A program made the translations under genes and the position numbers. The notes under the pieces were generated by a model. That model made no database searches. It was given only the letters and a program-made list of their open reading frames with translations, and was not told the origin of the DNA. DNA of 46,879 nt from an uncultured Clostridium sp. (GTDB lineage Bacteria > Bacillota > Clostridia > Clostridiales > Clostridiaceae). Location of the stretch: positions 1 through 46,879 of the forward strand of contig URKQ01000030.1 in the NCBI GenBank assembly GCA_900548455.1, read 5' to 3'. Shown one piece after another: positions 1 through 7,572 of the stretch (its first letter is position 1; every line of letters starts with the position of its first letter).

Positions 1-63
1 TTTACAAATATTCAGTTGTCAGTTACAAAGATTGCTTTTCAATTTACAAAGTGGCATCTTGCG
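1..63. repeat. Three degenerate 21-bp repeats at the window edge
   Basis: The heptamer TTACAAA occurs at 2-8, 23-29 and 44-50, exactly 21 bp apart each time, and flanking bases are partly shared between copies (TTACAAANATT in the first two). A spacing of two helical turns would put the copies on one face of the DNA. The array may extend beyond the window start, so copy number is unknown. It could be an operator array or the remains of a short tandem duplication; nothing else in the sequence decides this. Confidence 0.4.
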
Positions 64-136
64 TTACTATTGAGTTTTGAAAGTGGAATAAAAAAGAGAT
101 TGTCTTTTTACACCGAATAAAAACAATAAATATATA

Positions 137-164
137 TTGATTAACAATAAAAATGCTGTATACT
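137..164 (+). promoter_or_regulatory. Probable SigA promoter of the first gene
   Basis: A -35-like TTGATT (137-142) and a -10-like TATACT (159-164) are separated by 16 bp and lie about 40 bp before the start codon at 205. The region is very AT-rich, so chance matches are possible. Confidence 0.45.
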
Positions 165-204
165 TATATAGTAAGGATATATATAAATTAGGAGTTGGTT
201 TAAT

Positions 205-741
205 ATGAAGAAAATTTTGAAGTATGCATGGGTAGGAGTAGTAATATTGTTAATGGTACAAGTTTTTATTGAAAGGTATTTTCATTTAAAATTAATAATA
301 TTTAAATTAAATTCAGTTTTTATAAGTTTGTTGTTAATTATTTCAATTATAGTATTACCAATGTTTATTTTTCATTATAATAAATATAAAATTATTAAAG
401 TCATTTATAATATTATAGGCTCACTACTAATAGTATTTATGTGTTTTATTTATTTATTTGCTTGTTCAGGGAATAAATATTTTCAATTTAAAAGTCCTTA
501 TGATGATAAAGTTTTAGTGGTAGAGGAAACGTCCTTTCTTTTATTTGGTGGAAGTAATTTTTATCAGAAGAAATATATAATATTTATGGAGAGTATAGGT
601 GGTAGCATAGGCACTGATGATGGGTATAGGCCATTTTCACATAATCAATATAATATAAAGTGGGTAGATGAGAATACTGTAGAAATAAATTATGACTTTG
701 GGTCTGGTGGTATTTGGAAAAAAGAAGTCATTCATATGTAA
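205..741 (+). CDS. Small membrane-anchored protein of unknown function
   Basis: I do not recognise a firm family. The 178-residue product starts with a short basic stretch and has about three hydrophobic helices within the first 90 residues, the last ending near Cys-87 in a FACSGN context. The remaining 90 residues are polar and probably lie outside the membrane. The tail, with an NIKWVDENTVEINY stretch, resembles the small beta-rich outer domains of DUF5412-like Firmicutes proteins; this is a resemblance only. AGGAG at 191-195 supports the ATG. The gene has its own promoter and is separated by about 110 bp from the ptb promoter unit, so it looks monocistronic. No role can be assigned. Confidence 0.6.
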   Translation: MKKILKYAWVGVVILLMVQVFIERYFHLKLIIFKLNSVFISLLLIISIIVLPMFIFHYNKYKIIKVIYNIIGSLLIVFMCFIYLFACSGNKYFQFKSPYDDKVLVVEETSFLLFGGSNFYQKKYIIFMESIGGSIGTDDGYRPFSHNQYNIKWVDENTVEINYDFGSGGIWKKEVIHM

Positions 742-762
742 TCAATACTTTAGCAACTCAAA

Positions 763-791
763 TTGACTGAAATATTTTTAGATATTATACT
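763..791 (+). promoter_or_regulatory. Promoter of the ptb-iorAB operon
   Basis: TTGACT (763-768) and TATACT (786-791) are spaced by exactly 17 bp, a near-consensus vegetative promoter. Transcription would begin near 798, leaving a leader of about 50 nt before the strong AAGGAGTGAG binding site of the first gene. No regulatory structure is visible in that leader. Confidence 0.7.
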
Positions 792-850
792 TAAATTGGA
801 ATATAAAAGTTGTATATAAGAAATATATTACTCATGTAAGGAGTGAGAGT

Positions 851-1750
851 ATGGTAAAAAGTTTAGAACAACTATTAGAAAAGGCTATGAATGAGAAAAA
901 GAAAACGATATCAGTAGCCGTTGCACAGGATAAGGTAGTTTTAGAAGCTGTCTTAGAAGCTGTACATATGAATATCGTAGATGCTATTTTAGTTGGTGAT
1001 GAAGAAAAGATTCGAAATATTGCGAAGCAAAATTCTTTAGATTTATCCAAGGTTAAAATAGTAAATGTATTAGATATAGATAAGGCTGCAGCAAAGGCTG
1101 TTGAATTAGTTTCAAAAGGTGAAGCAGATTATCTTATGAAAGGTTTATTAGGCACAGCTAATTTATTAAGAGCAGTTCTTAATAAAGAAGTTGGACTTAG
1201 AACAAGTAGCTTATTATCACACGTAATGGTATATGACGTTAAGTCTTATGGAAAATTGTTATTCCTTACAGATGGAGGAATGGTAACGTATCCTGAATTA
1301 AAAGATAAAATAGGAATAATTGAAAATGCAGTAAAAGTAGCTAATTCATTAGATATTGATATGCCAAAGGTAGCACCAGTTTGCGCAGTAGAAGTTATAA
1401 ATCCTGCAATGCAAGCAACAATGGATGCAGCAGCGCTTTCTTCTATGAATAAAAGAGGACAAATAAAAGGCTGTATAATAGATGGGCCATTGGGACTTGA
1501 TAATGCAATATCAAAAGAAGCAGCTGAGCATAAGGGAATTGTAAGTGAAGTGGCAGGAGATGCAGATATATTGTTAGTACCTAATATAGAAGCAGGAAAC
1601 TTTTTAGGAAAATCATTAACATATTTTGCAGGAGCAGAGAGTGCAGGGATAATAGTAGGAGCTAAATGTCCAGTTGTACTTGTGTCTCGTGCAGACAGTG
1701 CTAAGTCTAAATTATATTCTATAGCATTAGGCAGTACAATGTGCAAATAG
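851..1750 (+). CDS. ptb: Phosphate butyryltransferase-type phosphotransacylase
   Basis: The 299-residue protein has the length and layout of the Ptb branch of phosphotransacylases, which convert an acyl-CoA plus phosphate into an acyl-phosphate plus CoA in the cytoplasm. Family-typical stretches are the N-terminal ISVAVAQDKVVLEAV, the central DYLMKGLLGT, LFLTDGGM, and the C-terminal PNIEAGNFLGKSL. AAGGAGTGAG sits seven bases or so before the ATG. Unlike the classical arrangement, no butyrate kinase (buk) follows; the next genes are iorA and iorB. This suggests the true substrate may be an aryl- or branched acyl-CoA made by that oxidoreductase rather than butyryl-CoA. Family assignment is firm; substrate is inference. 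Confidence 0.88.
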   Translation: MVKSLEQLLEKAMNEKKKTISVAVAQDKVVLEAVLEAVHMNIVDAILVGDEEKIRNIAKQNSLDLSKVKIVNVLDIDKAAAKAVELVSKGEADYLMKGLLGTANLLRAVLNKEVGLRTSSLLSHVMVYDVKSYGKLLFLTDGGMVTYPELKDKIGIIENAVKVANSLDIDMPKVAPVCAVEVINPAMQATMDAAALSSMNKRGQIKGCIIDGPLGLDNAISKEAAEHKGIVSEVAGDADILLVPNIEAGNFLGKSLTYFAGAESAGIIVGAKCPVVLVSRADSAKSKLYSIALGSTMCK

Positions 1751-1824
1751 AACTATAAGTTAGAGAAATAGGGAAACGATAGTTAATTAAACTTTAAATA
1801 GTTGAATTTATGGGGGGTATATAA

Positions 1825-3591
1825 ATGAAAAAAGTTATTATGACTGGTAACGAAGCTATTGCCAGAGGAGCTTATGAGGCTGGTTGTCATATTGCTTCAG
1901 CATATCCAGGAACACCAAGTACAGAAATTTTAGAAAATTTTGCATTATATGACGGGGTCTATGCAGAATGGGCTCCAAATGAAAAGGTTGCTTTTGAAGT
2001 TGCATCAGGAGCAGCAATTGGCGGAGCAAGAACTTTAACAACAATGAAACATGTTGGATTAAATGTTGCAGCAGACCCAATGTTTACAATGGCATATGAG
2101 GGTGTTAATGGAGGAATGGTGTTGATTTCAGCAGATGATCCAGGAATGCATTCTTCACAAAATGAGCAAGACAACAGATATTATGCACCACATGCTAAAA
2201 TTGCAATGATAGAACCTTCAGATTCACAAGAATGTATAGACTATATGAAAGAAGCTTACAGAATAAGTGAAGAATACGATACAATTGTACTTTTTAGAGT
2301 TACTACAAGAATCTCTCACTCTAAGACTGTAGTTCAACTTGGTGAGAAAAATGCTGTTGATATTAAACCTTATGAAAAGAATATTAAAAAATATATAATG
2401 ACACCAGCAAATTCAAAAAAGAAACATTATGAAGTTGAAGAAAGATTAGAAGCATTGAGAAAGTATTCTAATAATACATTTTTAAATAGAATTGAAATGG
2501 GAGACACTAAAATTGGTATTATAACTAGTGGTATATCTTATCAATATTGTAAAGAAGTTTTAGGTGACAATGCTTCATACTTAAAAATAGGATATTCATA
2601 TCCTCTACCAGATGAAATGATTAAAGAGTTTGCAGGAAAAGTTGATAAAATTTATGTGGTAGAAGAAAATGATCCATATATAGAAACAGCAGTAAAAGCA
2701 TTAGGTATTAAATGTGTTGGAAAAGAAGTAATTCCTGTATGTGAAGAGTTAAATCCAGACATAATTAGAAAGGCTATTTTAGGAGAAGAGAATAAAATAA
2801 CATATACTTCAAATACAAATCCGCCTTCAAGACCACCAGTACTATGTCCAGGATGTCCTCATAGAGGAATATTCTATGCGGTATCTAAATATAAGGATGT
2901 AATTGCTACTGGAGATATTGGATGTTATACATTAGGAATGAATGCACCACTTAATGTTACTGACACAGTAATATGTATGGGAGCATCTATTTCAGCAGGA
3001 GTAGGTATTGAAAGAACTAATATAGTTGCTAATAGAAGAGATAAAAAGGTTTTTGCATTTATAGGAGATTCAACATTCTTCCATTCAGGGGTAACAGGTT
3101 TAATAGAAAGTGCATATAATAACACTCCTCTTGTAACAGTTATTTTAGATAATAGAATTACTGGTATGACTGGACATCAAGAAAACCCTGGAACAGGAAA
3201 GACTCTTCAAAATAAAGAAGCTACCATAGTTGATATTGAAGCATTAGTATTAGCTTGCGGAGTTAAAAAAGAAAATATCAGAGTGGTTGATCCATATAAA
3301 ATTAAAGAAACAGAAAAAGCTGTAGCTGAGGCTCATGATAGTACAGAACCATTTGTAATAATTACAAAACAACCTTGTGCATTAATAAAGGAAGTTGCAA
3401 AGAGAAGAGTAAATATGAAATGTATGGTTGATGCAGAAAAGTGTAGATCATGTAAGCAATGCTTAAAGACTGGTTGTCCAGCATTAAAATTCCAAGATGG
3501 AAAAGTATCAATTGATGAAAATATGTGTAATGGATGTGGAATTTGTAGTGAAGTATGTCCATTTAGCGCAATAGAAAAGGTTGGTGAATAA
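1825..3591 (+). CDS. iorA: Indolepyruvate ferredoxin oxidoreductase, alpha subunit
   Basis: This large subunit (588 residues) of the thiamine-diphosphate enzyme oxidatively decarboxylates aryl 2-oxoacids, from transaminated Trp, Phe or Tyr, to aryl-acyl-CoA while reducing ferredoxin. The N-terminal pyrimidine-binding domain starts with TGNEAIARGAYEAG and SAYPGTPSTEI. The TPP domain follows at about 330-500, with CPGCPHRG, GDIGCYTLGM and FIGDSTFFHSG. The C-terminal 60 residues hold two [4Fe-4S] motifs, CRSCKQC...CP and CNGCGICSEVCP. Length and order match the family. A GGGGGGT binding site precedes the ATG. The stop codon is one base before the iorB ATG, so translation is coupled. Placement behind ptb suggests a Stickland-type oxidative branch with energy recovery. 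Confidence 0.93.
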   Translation: MKKVIMTGNEAIARGAYEAGCHIASAYPGTPSTEILENFALYDGVYAEWAPNEKVAFEVASGAAIGGARTLTTMKHVGLNVAADPMFTMAYEGVNGGMVLISADDPGMHSSQNEQDNRYYAPHAKIAMIEPSDSQECIDYMKEAYRISEEYDTIVLFRVTTRISHSKTVVQLGEKNAVDIKPYEKNIKKYIMTPANSKKKHYEVEERLEALRKYSNNTFLNRIEMGDTKIGIITSGISYQYCKEVLGDNASYLKIGYSYPLPDEMIKEFAGKVDKIYVVEENDPYIETAVKALGIKCVGKEVIPVCEELNPDIIRKAILGEENKITYTSNTNPPSRPPVLCPGCPHRGIFYAVSKYKDVIATGDIGCYTLGMNAPLNVTDTVICMGASISAGVGIERTNIVANRRDKKVFAFIGDSTFFHSGVTGLIESAYNNTPLVTVILDNRITGMTGHQENPGTGKTLQNKEATIVDIEALVLACGVKKENIRVVDPYKIKETEKAVAEAHDSTEPFVIITKQPCALIKEVAKRRVNMKCMVDAEKCRSCKQCLKTGCPALKFQDGKVSIDENMCNGCGICSEVCPFSAIEKVGE

Positions 3592-3592
3592 T

Positions 3593-4180
3593 ATGAAGGA
3601 CGTTAAAAGTATATTATTTATAGGTGTAGGTGGACAAGGAACAATTTTAGCTTCTAAAATATTATCAGAAGGATTGTTAAGAAATGGCTATGATGTTAAG
3701 ATGTCAGAAGTTCATGGAATGGCTCAAAGAGGTGGAAGTGTAACAACACAAGTTAGATTTGGTGAAAAGGTTTATTCTCCACTTATAGAAAAAGGAAAAG
3801 CAGATGCTATAGTTTCTTTTGAAAAAAGTGAAGCTTTAAGAGCATTACCATATTTAAAAGAAGGTGGACACCTAATAGTTAATGACTATGAAATTCACCC
3901 TGTTCCAGTATTAATAGGACAAGAAAAGTATCCAGAAGGTGTTGATATAGTTCTAAAAAATACTGTAGAGAACACAGTAATAGTAAAGGCTGCAGAAATT
4001 GCAAAGGAATTAGGTAATATAAAGGCACAAAATGTTGTGCTTCTTGGGGCGTTACTTAAAGCTTTAGATATCAAAGATGTTGATTGGGAAGCAGTAGTTA
4101 CTTCACTAGTTCCTGAAAAGGCTGTGGAACTTAATAAAAAAGCACTTAAAGCTGGTATGGATGTACTTGCAACAGTTTAA
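3593..4180 (+). CDS. iorB: Indolepyruvate ferredoxin oxidoreductase, beta subunit
   Basis: The 195-residue product is the gamma-domain-type small subunit of the 2-oxoacid:ferredoxin oxidoreductase. The N-terminal SILFIGVGGQGTILASKIL glycine-rich stretch and the SEVHGMAQRGGSVTTQVRFG segment are diagnostic. I chose ATG 3593, which follows the iorA stop by one base and has GGTGA a few bases upstream, over an in-frame TTG at 3581 that overlaps iorA. It is the last gene of the operon; a 19-bp perfect stem ends the unit about 20 bp later. Its function depends on IorA, with which it forms the holoenzyme. Confidence 0.92.
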   Translation: MKDVKSILFIGVGGQGTILASKILSEGLLRNGYDVKMSEVHGMAQRGGSVTTQVRFGEKVYSPLIEKGKADAIVSFEKSEALRALPYLKEGGHLIVNDYEIHPVPVLIGQEKYPEGVDIVLKNTVENTVIVKAAEIAKELGNIKAQNVVLLGALLKALDIKDVDWEAVVTSLVPEKAVELNKKALKAGMDVLATV

Positions 4181-4201
4181 TTAATCTAATTATGTATAAA
4201 A

Positions 4202-4258
4202 AAAGTCCTCTTTTGCATTTGGTTATATTAAAATGCAAAAGAGGACTTTCTTATTTTA
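4202..4258. terminator. Terminator after iorB, probably bidirectional
   Basis: A perfect 19-bp stem (4202-4220 with 4231-4249) with a 10-nt loop is followed on the plus strand by a T-rich tract interrupted by A, and on the minus strand by seven T. It ends iorB and could also stop transcription arriving from the structured element at 4290-4440. Confidence 0.85.
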
Positions 4259-4500
4259 TAAGAATTTAATAAGATATTCATTAGAATAGGATCTGTATGC
4301 ATTTACAGGATGCACACAGATGCCTGTAAGCTCTTTCAAAAGGAACCTTATGGTTCCCTTTGAGTATCTCTCCTTAACAAGGAGGGAACAGAGTCCCCTT
4401 CCAACCTCCCTTAAAAAAAGCCGTGCATAAGCTATTAAATTATTGCCAGCATAACTTGTACGTTCTATCACTGTATTTTACTACAGAGTCTTAAAATATT
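4256..4500 (-). other. GC-richer structured element, candidate non-coding RNA or decayed repeat
   Basis: This gene-free stretch differs from its surroundings: it is visibly richer in G and C and packed with hairpins. Stems are 4293-4302 with 4310-4319 (10 bp, one G-U), 4337-4347 with 4352-4362 (11 bp, tetraloop), 4370-4375 with 4379-4384 (6 bp), and a shorter GGGAA/TCCCC-type pair at about 4384-4398. A further 5-bp stem lies near 4470-4486. On the minus strand an open frame of 71 codons (4471 to 4256) spans it, but no good ribosome binding site precedes it and the stems make it unlike a normal coding sequence. I favour a structured RNA or a fragment of a dispersed repeat. Orientation is uncertain. 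Confidence 0.4.
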
Positions 4501-4617
4501 ATTTTATTTATGATATATTAGTAATATGTATATAACTTGCAATAAAAAATAATTGAATTTTTAAATTGTAACACATATTGAAAATAGTAAAAAAATTTAA
4601 TGGTTAGGAGAAGAGTT

Positions 4618-5463
4618 ATGAAGATATATAAATCACCTACTGAAGAAGAATTCAAAATTTTAAAAAAATACACAAAGCCTTTTGAAGAAGTTAGAGTATC
4701 AGAACCTGCATTATATGCTGGGAATACATATAAAGAGGTAGTTTTTAGGAAAAAAGTTATGGGCAATATATCTAAAAATGGAGAATGTTATTTATATTTG
4801 GACTCTAATAATAATGTAGTTTCAAATAAAACTACACTAGCTAGATTAGGAAATCTCTTCTTTTTTATGGATGCGTTTTTAAATGATGAACCAGGAAGTA
4901 TAATTGCAGCTCTTCAAACTGAAGATGACATAGAAAAAAGTAGAAATGATTTAGAACTAATAGGTACAGGGTTAGATGTTATTGATAAGAAAAAGGATAA
5001 GTATGTTAAATCATTTGAAATAGAAAACATTAAAAAAATTATAATTAGGGTTATGGAAATGCGTAAAACTACTGATGAGAAATTAAAGATTTTTTTAGAT
5101 GCTGTAAATGAAGAAATGTCTAAAAGAGATTATTTTGATGAAAGTGTTATAGAAGCATGTATGCCAGAATATAAAAATGTTATGCTCTGTAATTATGAAA
5201 AGGTTAAAGTTATTGCAAGAGGAGCAGATTCGTATAATAGTGTTAAGAGAATAACTGAGAATTTGAGGAGAAAATATAATCTGTTATTTATAACAAGTCA
5301 TACGGAAGCTTTAATGAAAGTAAACTATATTATGAGATATTACGATAACTTGCTTAGAGCATATGATAGTATTTTAAAGATGTCGCCTAATCAATATCTA
5401 AAAAACATAGCTAATGCTGGAAAGCAGAATGCTGAATTCAAGATGATTCAATTAAGAAATTAA
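4618..5463 (+). CDS. Conserved clostridial-type protein of unknown function
   Basis: I do not recognise this 281-residue soluble protein. It is charged, mostly helical in appearance and has no signal peptide or membrane segment. Residues 30-75 look beta-rich (ALYAGNTYKEVVF, CYLYLDSNNNVV); the rest is helical with many Lys and Glu, including an EIENIKKIIIRVMEM stretch. No catalytic motif or cysteine pair stands out. ATG 4618 is chosen because AGGAG (4606-4610) is correctly placed before it, while the in-frame ATG at 4600 has no such site. The gene converges on the decarboxylase gene and shares a bidirectional terminator with it. Codon use looks like the neighbours. Confidence 0.75.
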   Translation: MKIYKSPTEEEFKILKKYTKPFEEVRVSEPALYAGNTYKEVVFRKKVMGNISKNGECYLYLDSNNNVVSNKTTLARLGNLFFFMDAFLNDEPGSIIAALQTEDDIEKSRNDLELIGTGLDVIDKKKDKYVKSFEIENIKKIIIRVMEMRKTTDEKLKIFLDAVNEEMSKRDYFDESVIEACMPEYKNVMLCNYEKVKVIARGADSYNSVKRITENLRRKYNLLFITSHTEALMKVNYIMRYYDNLLRAYDSILKMSPNQYLKNIANAGKQNAEFKMIQLRN

Positions 5464-5465
5464 AG

Positions 5466-5511
5466 AAAGGTGGCTATCCAACTAAAATAATTGGATAGCC
5501 ACCTTTTATTT
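5466..5511. terminator. Bidirectional terminator between convergent genes
   Basis: A perfect 16-bp stem (5466-5481 with 5491-5506) with a 9-nt loop has A-rich sequence before and T-rich sequence after it. It can end both the plus-strand gene stopping at 5463 and the minus-strand decarboxylase gene stopping at 5510. Confidence 0.9.
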
Positions 5512-7006
5512 ATTCTACACTTATAAATACGGCATCTTTTTCTTTTACTACATTGATATATTCAACTTCAGGATCTTCAGTGCCTTGAATGTATAAGCCT
5601 GTATCTTTTAAAGTCTGAACATAATCAATTATTTCTTGAGTAATTTTTTCTCCAGGGCATAATACAGGGATTCCAGGTGGATATGCCATTAAAAATTCTC
5701 CACTAATCATCCCAACGCTATCCTTGATTTTAATAGGAGTTCTTACACTATTAAAAGCTTCATTTGGAATTTGAATTTGTTCAGGTATAGGCGGAATATC
5801 AATAAAGTCAGATTTAGGTGTTCCTTTTCCATAGTAGTCATTGCTAATTTCTTTTAGGGCACGTAATAATCTTTCCATACCTTCAGGTGTATCTCCAAAA
5901 GAACCAACTATAAGGACATTATATAAGTCAGAAAGTTCCATTTGTATATGATACTTATTTGCCAAAATCATTTCAAGTTCAAATCCTGTTATTCCGAGGT
6001 CACGGCAGGTAATTGTTATCTTGGTTGGATCAAAGGCATAAGCACCAGGTACACCAACTATTTCATCTCCAAAACAATAAAAACCAGGTATTTTATTAAC
6101 TTCATCTCTAACATAGTTTGATAGTTCTATTGTCTTATCCAAAAGCTCTTTGCCATGAAGGGCGATTTGCCTTCTTGCGGTATCCAAAGAAGCCATTAAA
6201 ATATAAGATGGAGAAGTAGTATGCATTAAGTTAATAACTTGTTTAACTCTATTTACGCTAATTCTTTTAGATCTTACATGTAAAAGAGATCCCTGTGTTA
6301 AGGCACCAATAATTTTATGGGTGCTTTGTGAACACATGTCAGCTCCAGCTTCCATAGCAGATATAGGTAGTTTTTTATTAAAGTTTAAATGTGGGCCGTG
6401 AGCTTCATCTACTATTAAAGGTATATCATACTCGTGAACTATGTCTGCTATTTGCTTAATATCTGTTGCTACACCATAATAGGTTGGATTAATGATAAGA
6501 ACAGCCTTTGCATCTTTATTAGCTTCAAGGGTTTCTCTAACAGTTTCAGGAGTAACGCCGTTAGCAATACCTAATCTTTTATCTAATTCAGGTTGCATGT
6601 ATACTGGAATTGCACCAGCTAAAATAATACCACCAGTGATAGACTTGTGTACGTTTCTAGGTATGATAATTTTATCACCAGCGCCAACAACAGATAAAAT
6701 CATTGCTTGAATTGCACCAGATGTACCATGTACTGAAAAGAAACAAGCATCTGATCCATAAGCATCTGCAGCTAGTTCTTGTGCTTTTTTTATTGGTCCA
6801 GTTGGATGATGATAACTATCTACTAGTTTGAAAACTGTAACATCAATTTTGAAGGGATTTTCTCCCATAAAATTTTTGAAATCCACGTCTACACCTACGC
6901 CTTTTTTATGACCAGGAACATGGAATGGAAGAGTGTCTCTATTTACATACTCCATTAAGGCATCAAATAATGGTGTTTCATTTTGGTTTAACTTATACAA
7001 TTCCAT
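5510..7006 (-). CDS. speA: Orn/Lys/Arg decarboxylase family protein (SpeA-like)
   Basis: The 498-residue PLP enzyme belongs to the fold-type I Orn/Lys/Arg decarboxylase group and probably makes agmatine, cadaverine or putrescine in the cytoplasm. Visible signatures are PFHVPGHKKG near the N terminus, FFSVHGTSGAIQAM, the IVDEAHGPH aspartate/histidine segment, and SQSTHKIIGALTQGS with the PLP lysine at about residue 231. The C-terminal domain follows, with YPPGIPVLCPGE. Length matches the short Gram-positive type that lacks the N-terminal wing domain of E. coli enzymes. The start at 7006 gives the usual N terminus (KLNQNETPLFDAL); the AGAGGG before it is closer than ideal. No other polyamine gene is adjacent. 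Substrate cannot be read from sequence, so the gene symbol is tentative. Confidence 0.85.
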   Translation of the reverse strand: MELYKLNQNETPLFDALMEYVNRDTLPFHVPGHKKGVGVDVDFKNFMGENPFKIDVTVFKLVDSYHHPTGPIKKAQELAADAYGSDACFFSVHGTSGAIQAMILSVVGAGDKIIIPRNVHKSITGGIILAGAIPVYMQPELDKRLGIANGVTPETVRETLEANKDAKAVLIINPTYYGVATDIKQIADIVHEYDIPLIVDEAHGPHLNFNKKLPISAMEAGADMCSQSTHKIIGALTQGSLLHVRSKRISVNRVKQVINLMHTTSPSYILMASLDTARRQIALHGKELLDKTIELSNYVRDEVNKIPGFYCFGDEIVGVPGAYAFDPTKITITCRDLGITGFELEMILANKYHIQMELSDLYNVLIVGSFGDTPEGMERLLRALKEISNDYYGKGTPKSDFIDIPPIPEQIQIPNEAFNSVRTPIKIKDSVGMISGEFLMAYPPGIPVLCPGEKITQEIIDYVQTLKDTGLYIQGTEDPEVEYINVVKEKDAVFISVE

Positions 7007-7183
7007 ACCCTCTTTCTAATATTGATTAAACGCAATTTTATCATTTTTATAAAAAATTTATGTACATTTAATTATTGCAAAATATAGTGTTTATTTATTT
7101 TTCCATAAAACAAATCTATTATAAATTAATCTACAGTGTAATGCAATAAGAAAATCCTTATATTTTGCATTTGTATTAAATAA

Positions 7184-7312
7184 TTGAATTTACTATTAAA
7201 GTGTAATATAATGTATAGGCATATCTAAAAAGTATATGCTATTTATTTTGAAGATTTTAATATAAAATTATATAATACTATAGTTAGGATCTTCAATAAG
7301 AAGGTCTTTTTT
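7184..7312 (+). ncRNA. Candidate small RNA or attenuator with its own promoter and terminator
   Basis: TTGAAT (7184-7189) and TATAAT (7207-7212) are spaced by 17 bp. A transcript from about 7219 would begin with a small hairpin (7219-7224 with 7234-7239) and end at a stem of 6 to 9 bp (7286-7294 with 7300-7308, loop AATAA) followed by T residues to 7312, about 94 nt in all. TGAAGAT at 7249-7255 is perfectly complementary to ATCTTCA at 7289-7295, which overlaps the 5' arm of the terminator, so the two pairings exclude each other. This is what an attenuator or switch would look like, but the region is AT-rich and no known RNA family is recognised. Confidence 0.4.
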
Positions 7313-7332
7313 AATTTGAATTATATAATATT

Positions 7333-7360
7333 TTGTAAGAAAACATATTTCTGATATAAT
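7333..7360 (+). promoter_or_regulatory. Possible promoter of the TPR gene
   Basis: TTGTAA (7333-7338) and TATAAT (7355-7360) are spaced by 16 bp. If used, it gives a leader of about 205 nt. A second TATAAT at 7529-7534 is nearer the gene but lacks a matching -35. Confidence 0.4.
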
Positions 7361-7572
7361 ATAGTATGTATATATTGGTTAAGTATTATTTTAAATGAAT
7401 AAAAACAATTTATGTAAATTGTAGATATGTGTCATAAGGTGCTACTAAAGTGACGCAAAGCATAAAAAATTAATTATTTAAAATTGAATGTAAAAAGATA
7501 TCTTGGATATTTTTAAGTAAATTATACGTATAATATATATGAATATGAAGAATTAAATTAAGAAGGTGTATT

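Larger units (their letters stand above)
7007..7572. other. 566-bp gene-free region between divergent genes
   Basis: No protein-coding frame with a ribosome binding site is visible. The region holds a candidate promoter plus small transcript (7184-7312), a second promoter-like pair at 7333-7360 that could serve the TPR gene with a leader of about 200 nt, and a short perfect hairpin at 7405-7420 (CAATTTA/TAAATTG). The first 170 bp upstream of the decarboxylase gene must contain its promoter, but I cannot pick one out of the AT-rich background. Confidence 0.5.

Noticed and set aside
1..63. The three TTACAAA repeats as a CRISPR remnant
   Set aside because: Repeats are seven bases long with 14-bp gaps, far too short for CRISPR, and no cas gene is present.
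1246..1746. A 166-codon minus-strand frame inside ptb
   Set aside because: It lies entirely within a confidently identified gene, has no binding site, and its composition is what the complement of a clostridial coding region gives.
4256..4471. A 71-codon minus-strand frame as a protein gene
   Set aside because: No ribosome binding site precedes it, and it consists mostly of strong hairpins. I list the region as a structured element instead.
7452..7461. GACGCAAAGC, resembling the core of class I cyclic-di-GMP riboswitches
   Set aside because: The required upstream GCAAAC segment with a GAAA-capped helix and the downstream P3 helix are absent; the sequence on both sides is A/T-rich and does not fold in the expected way.
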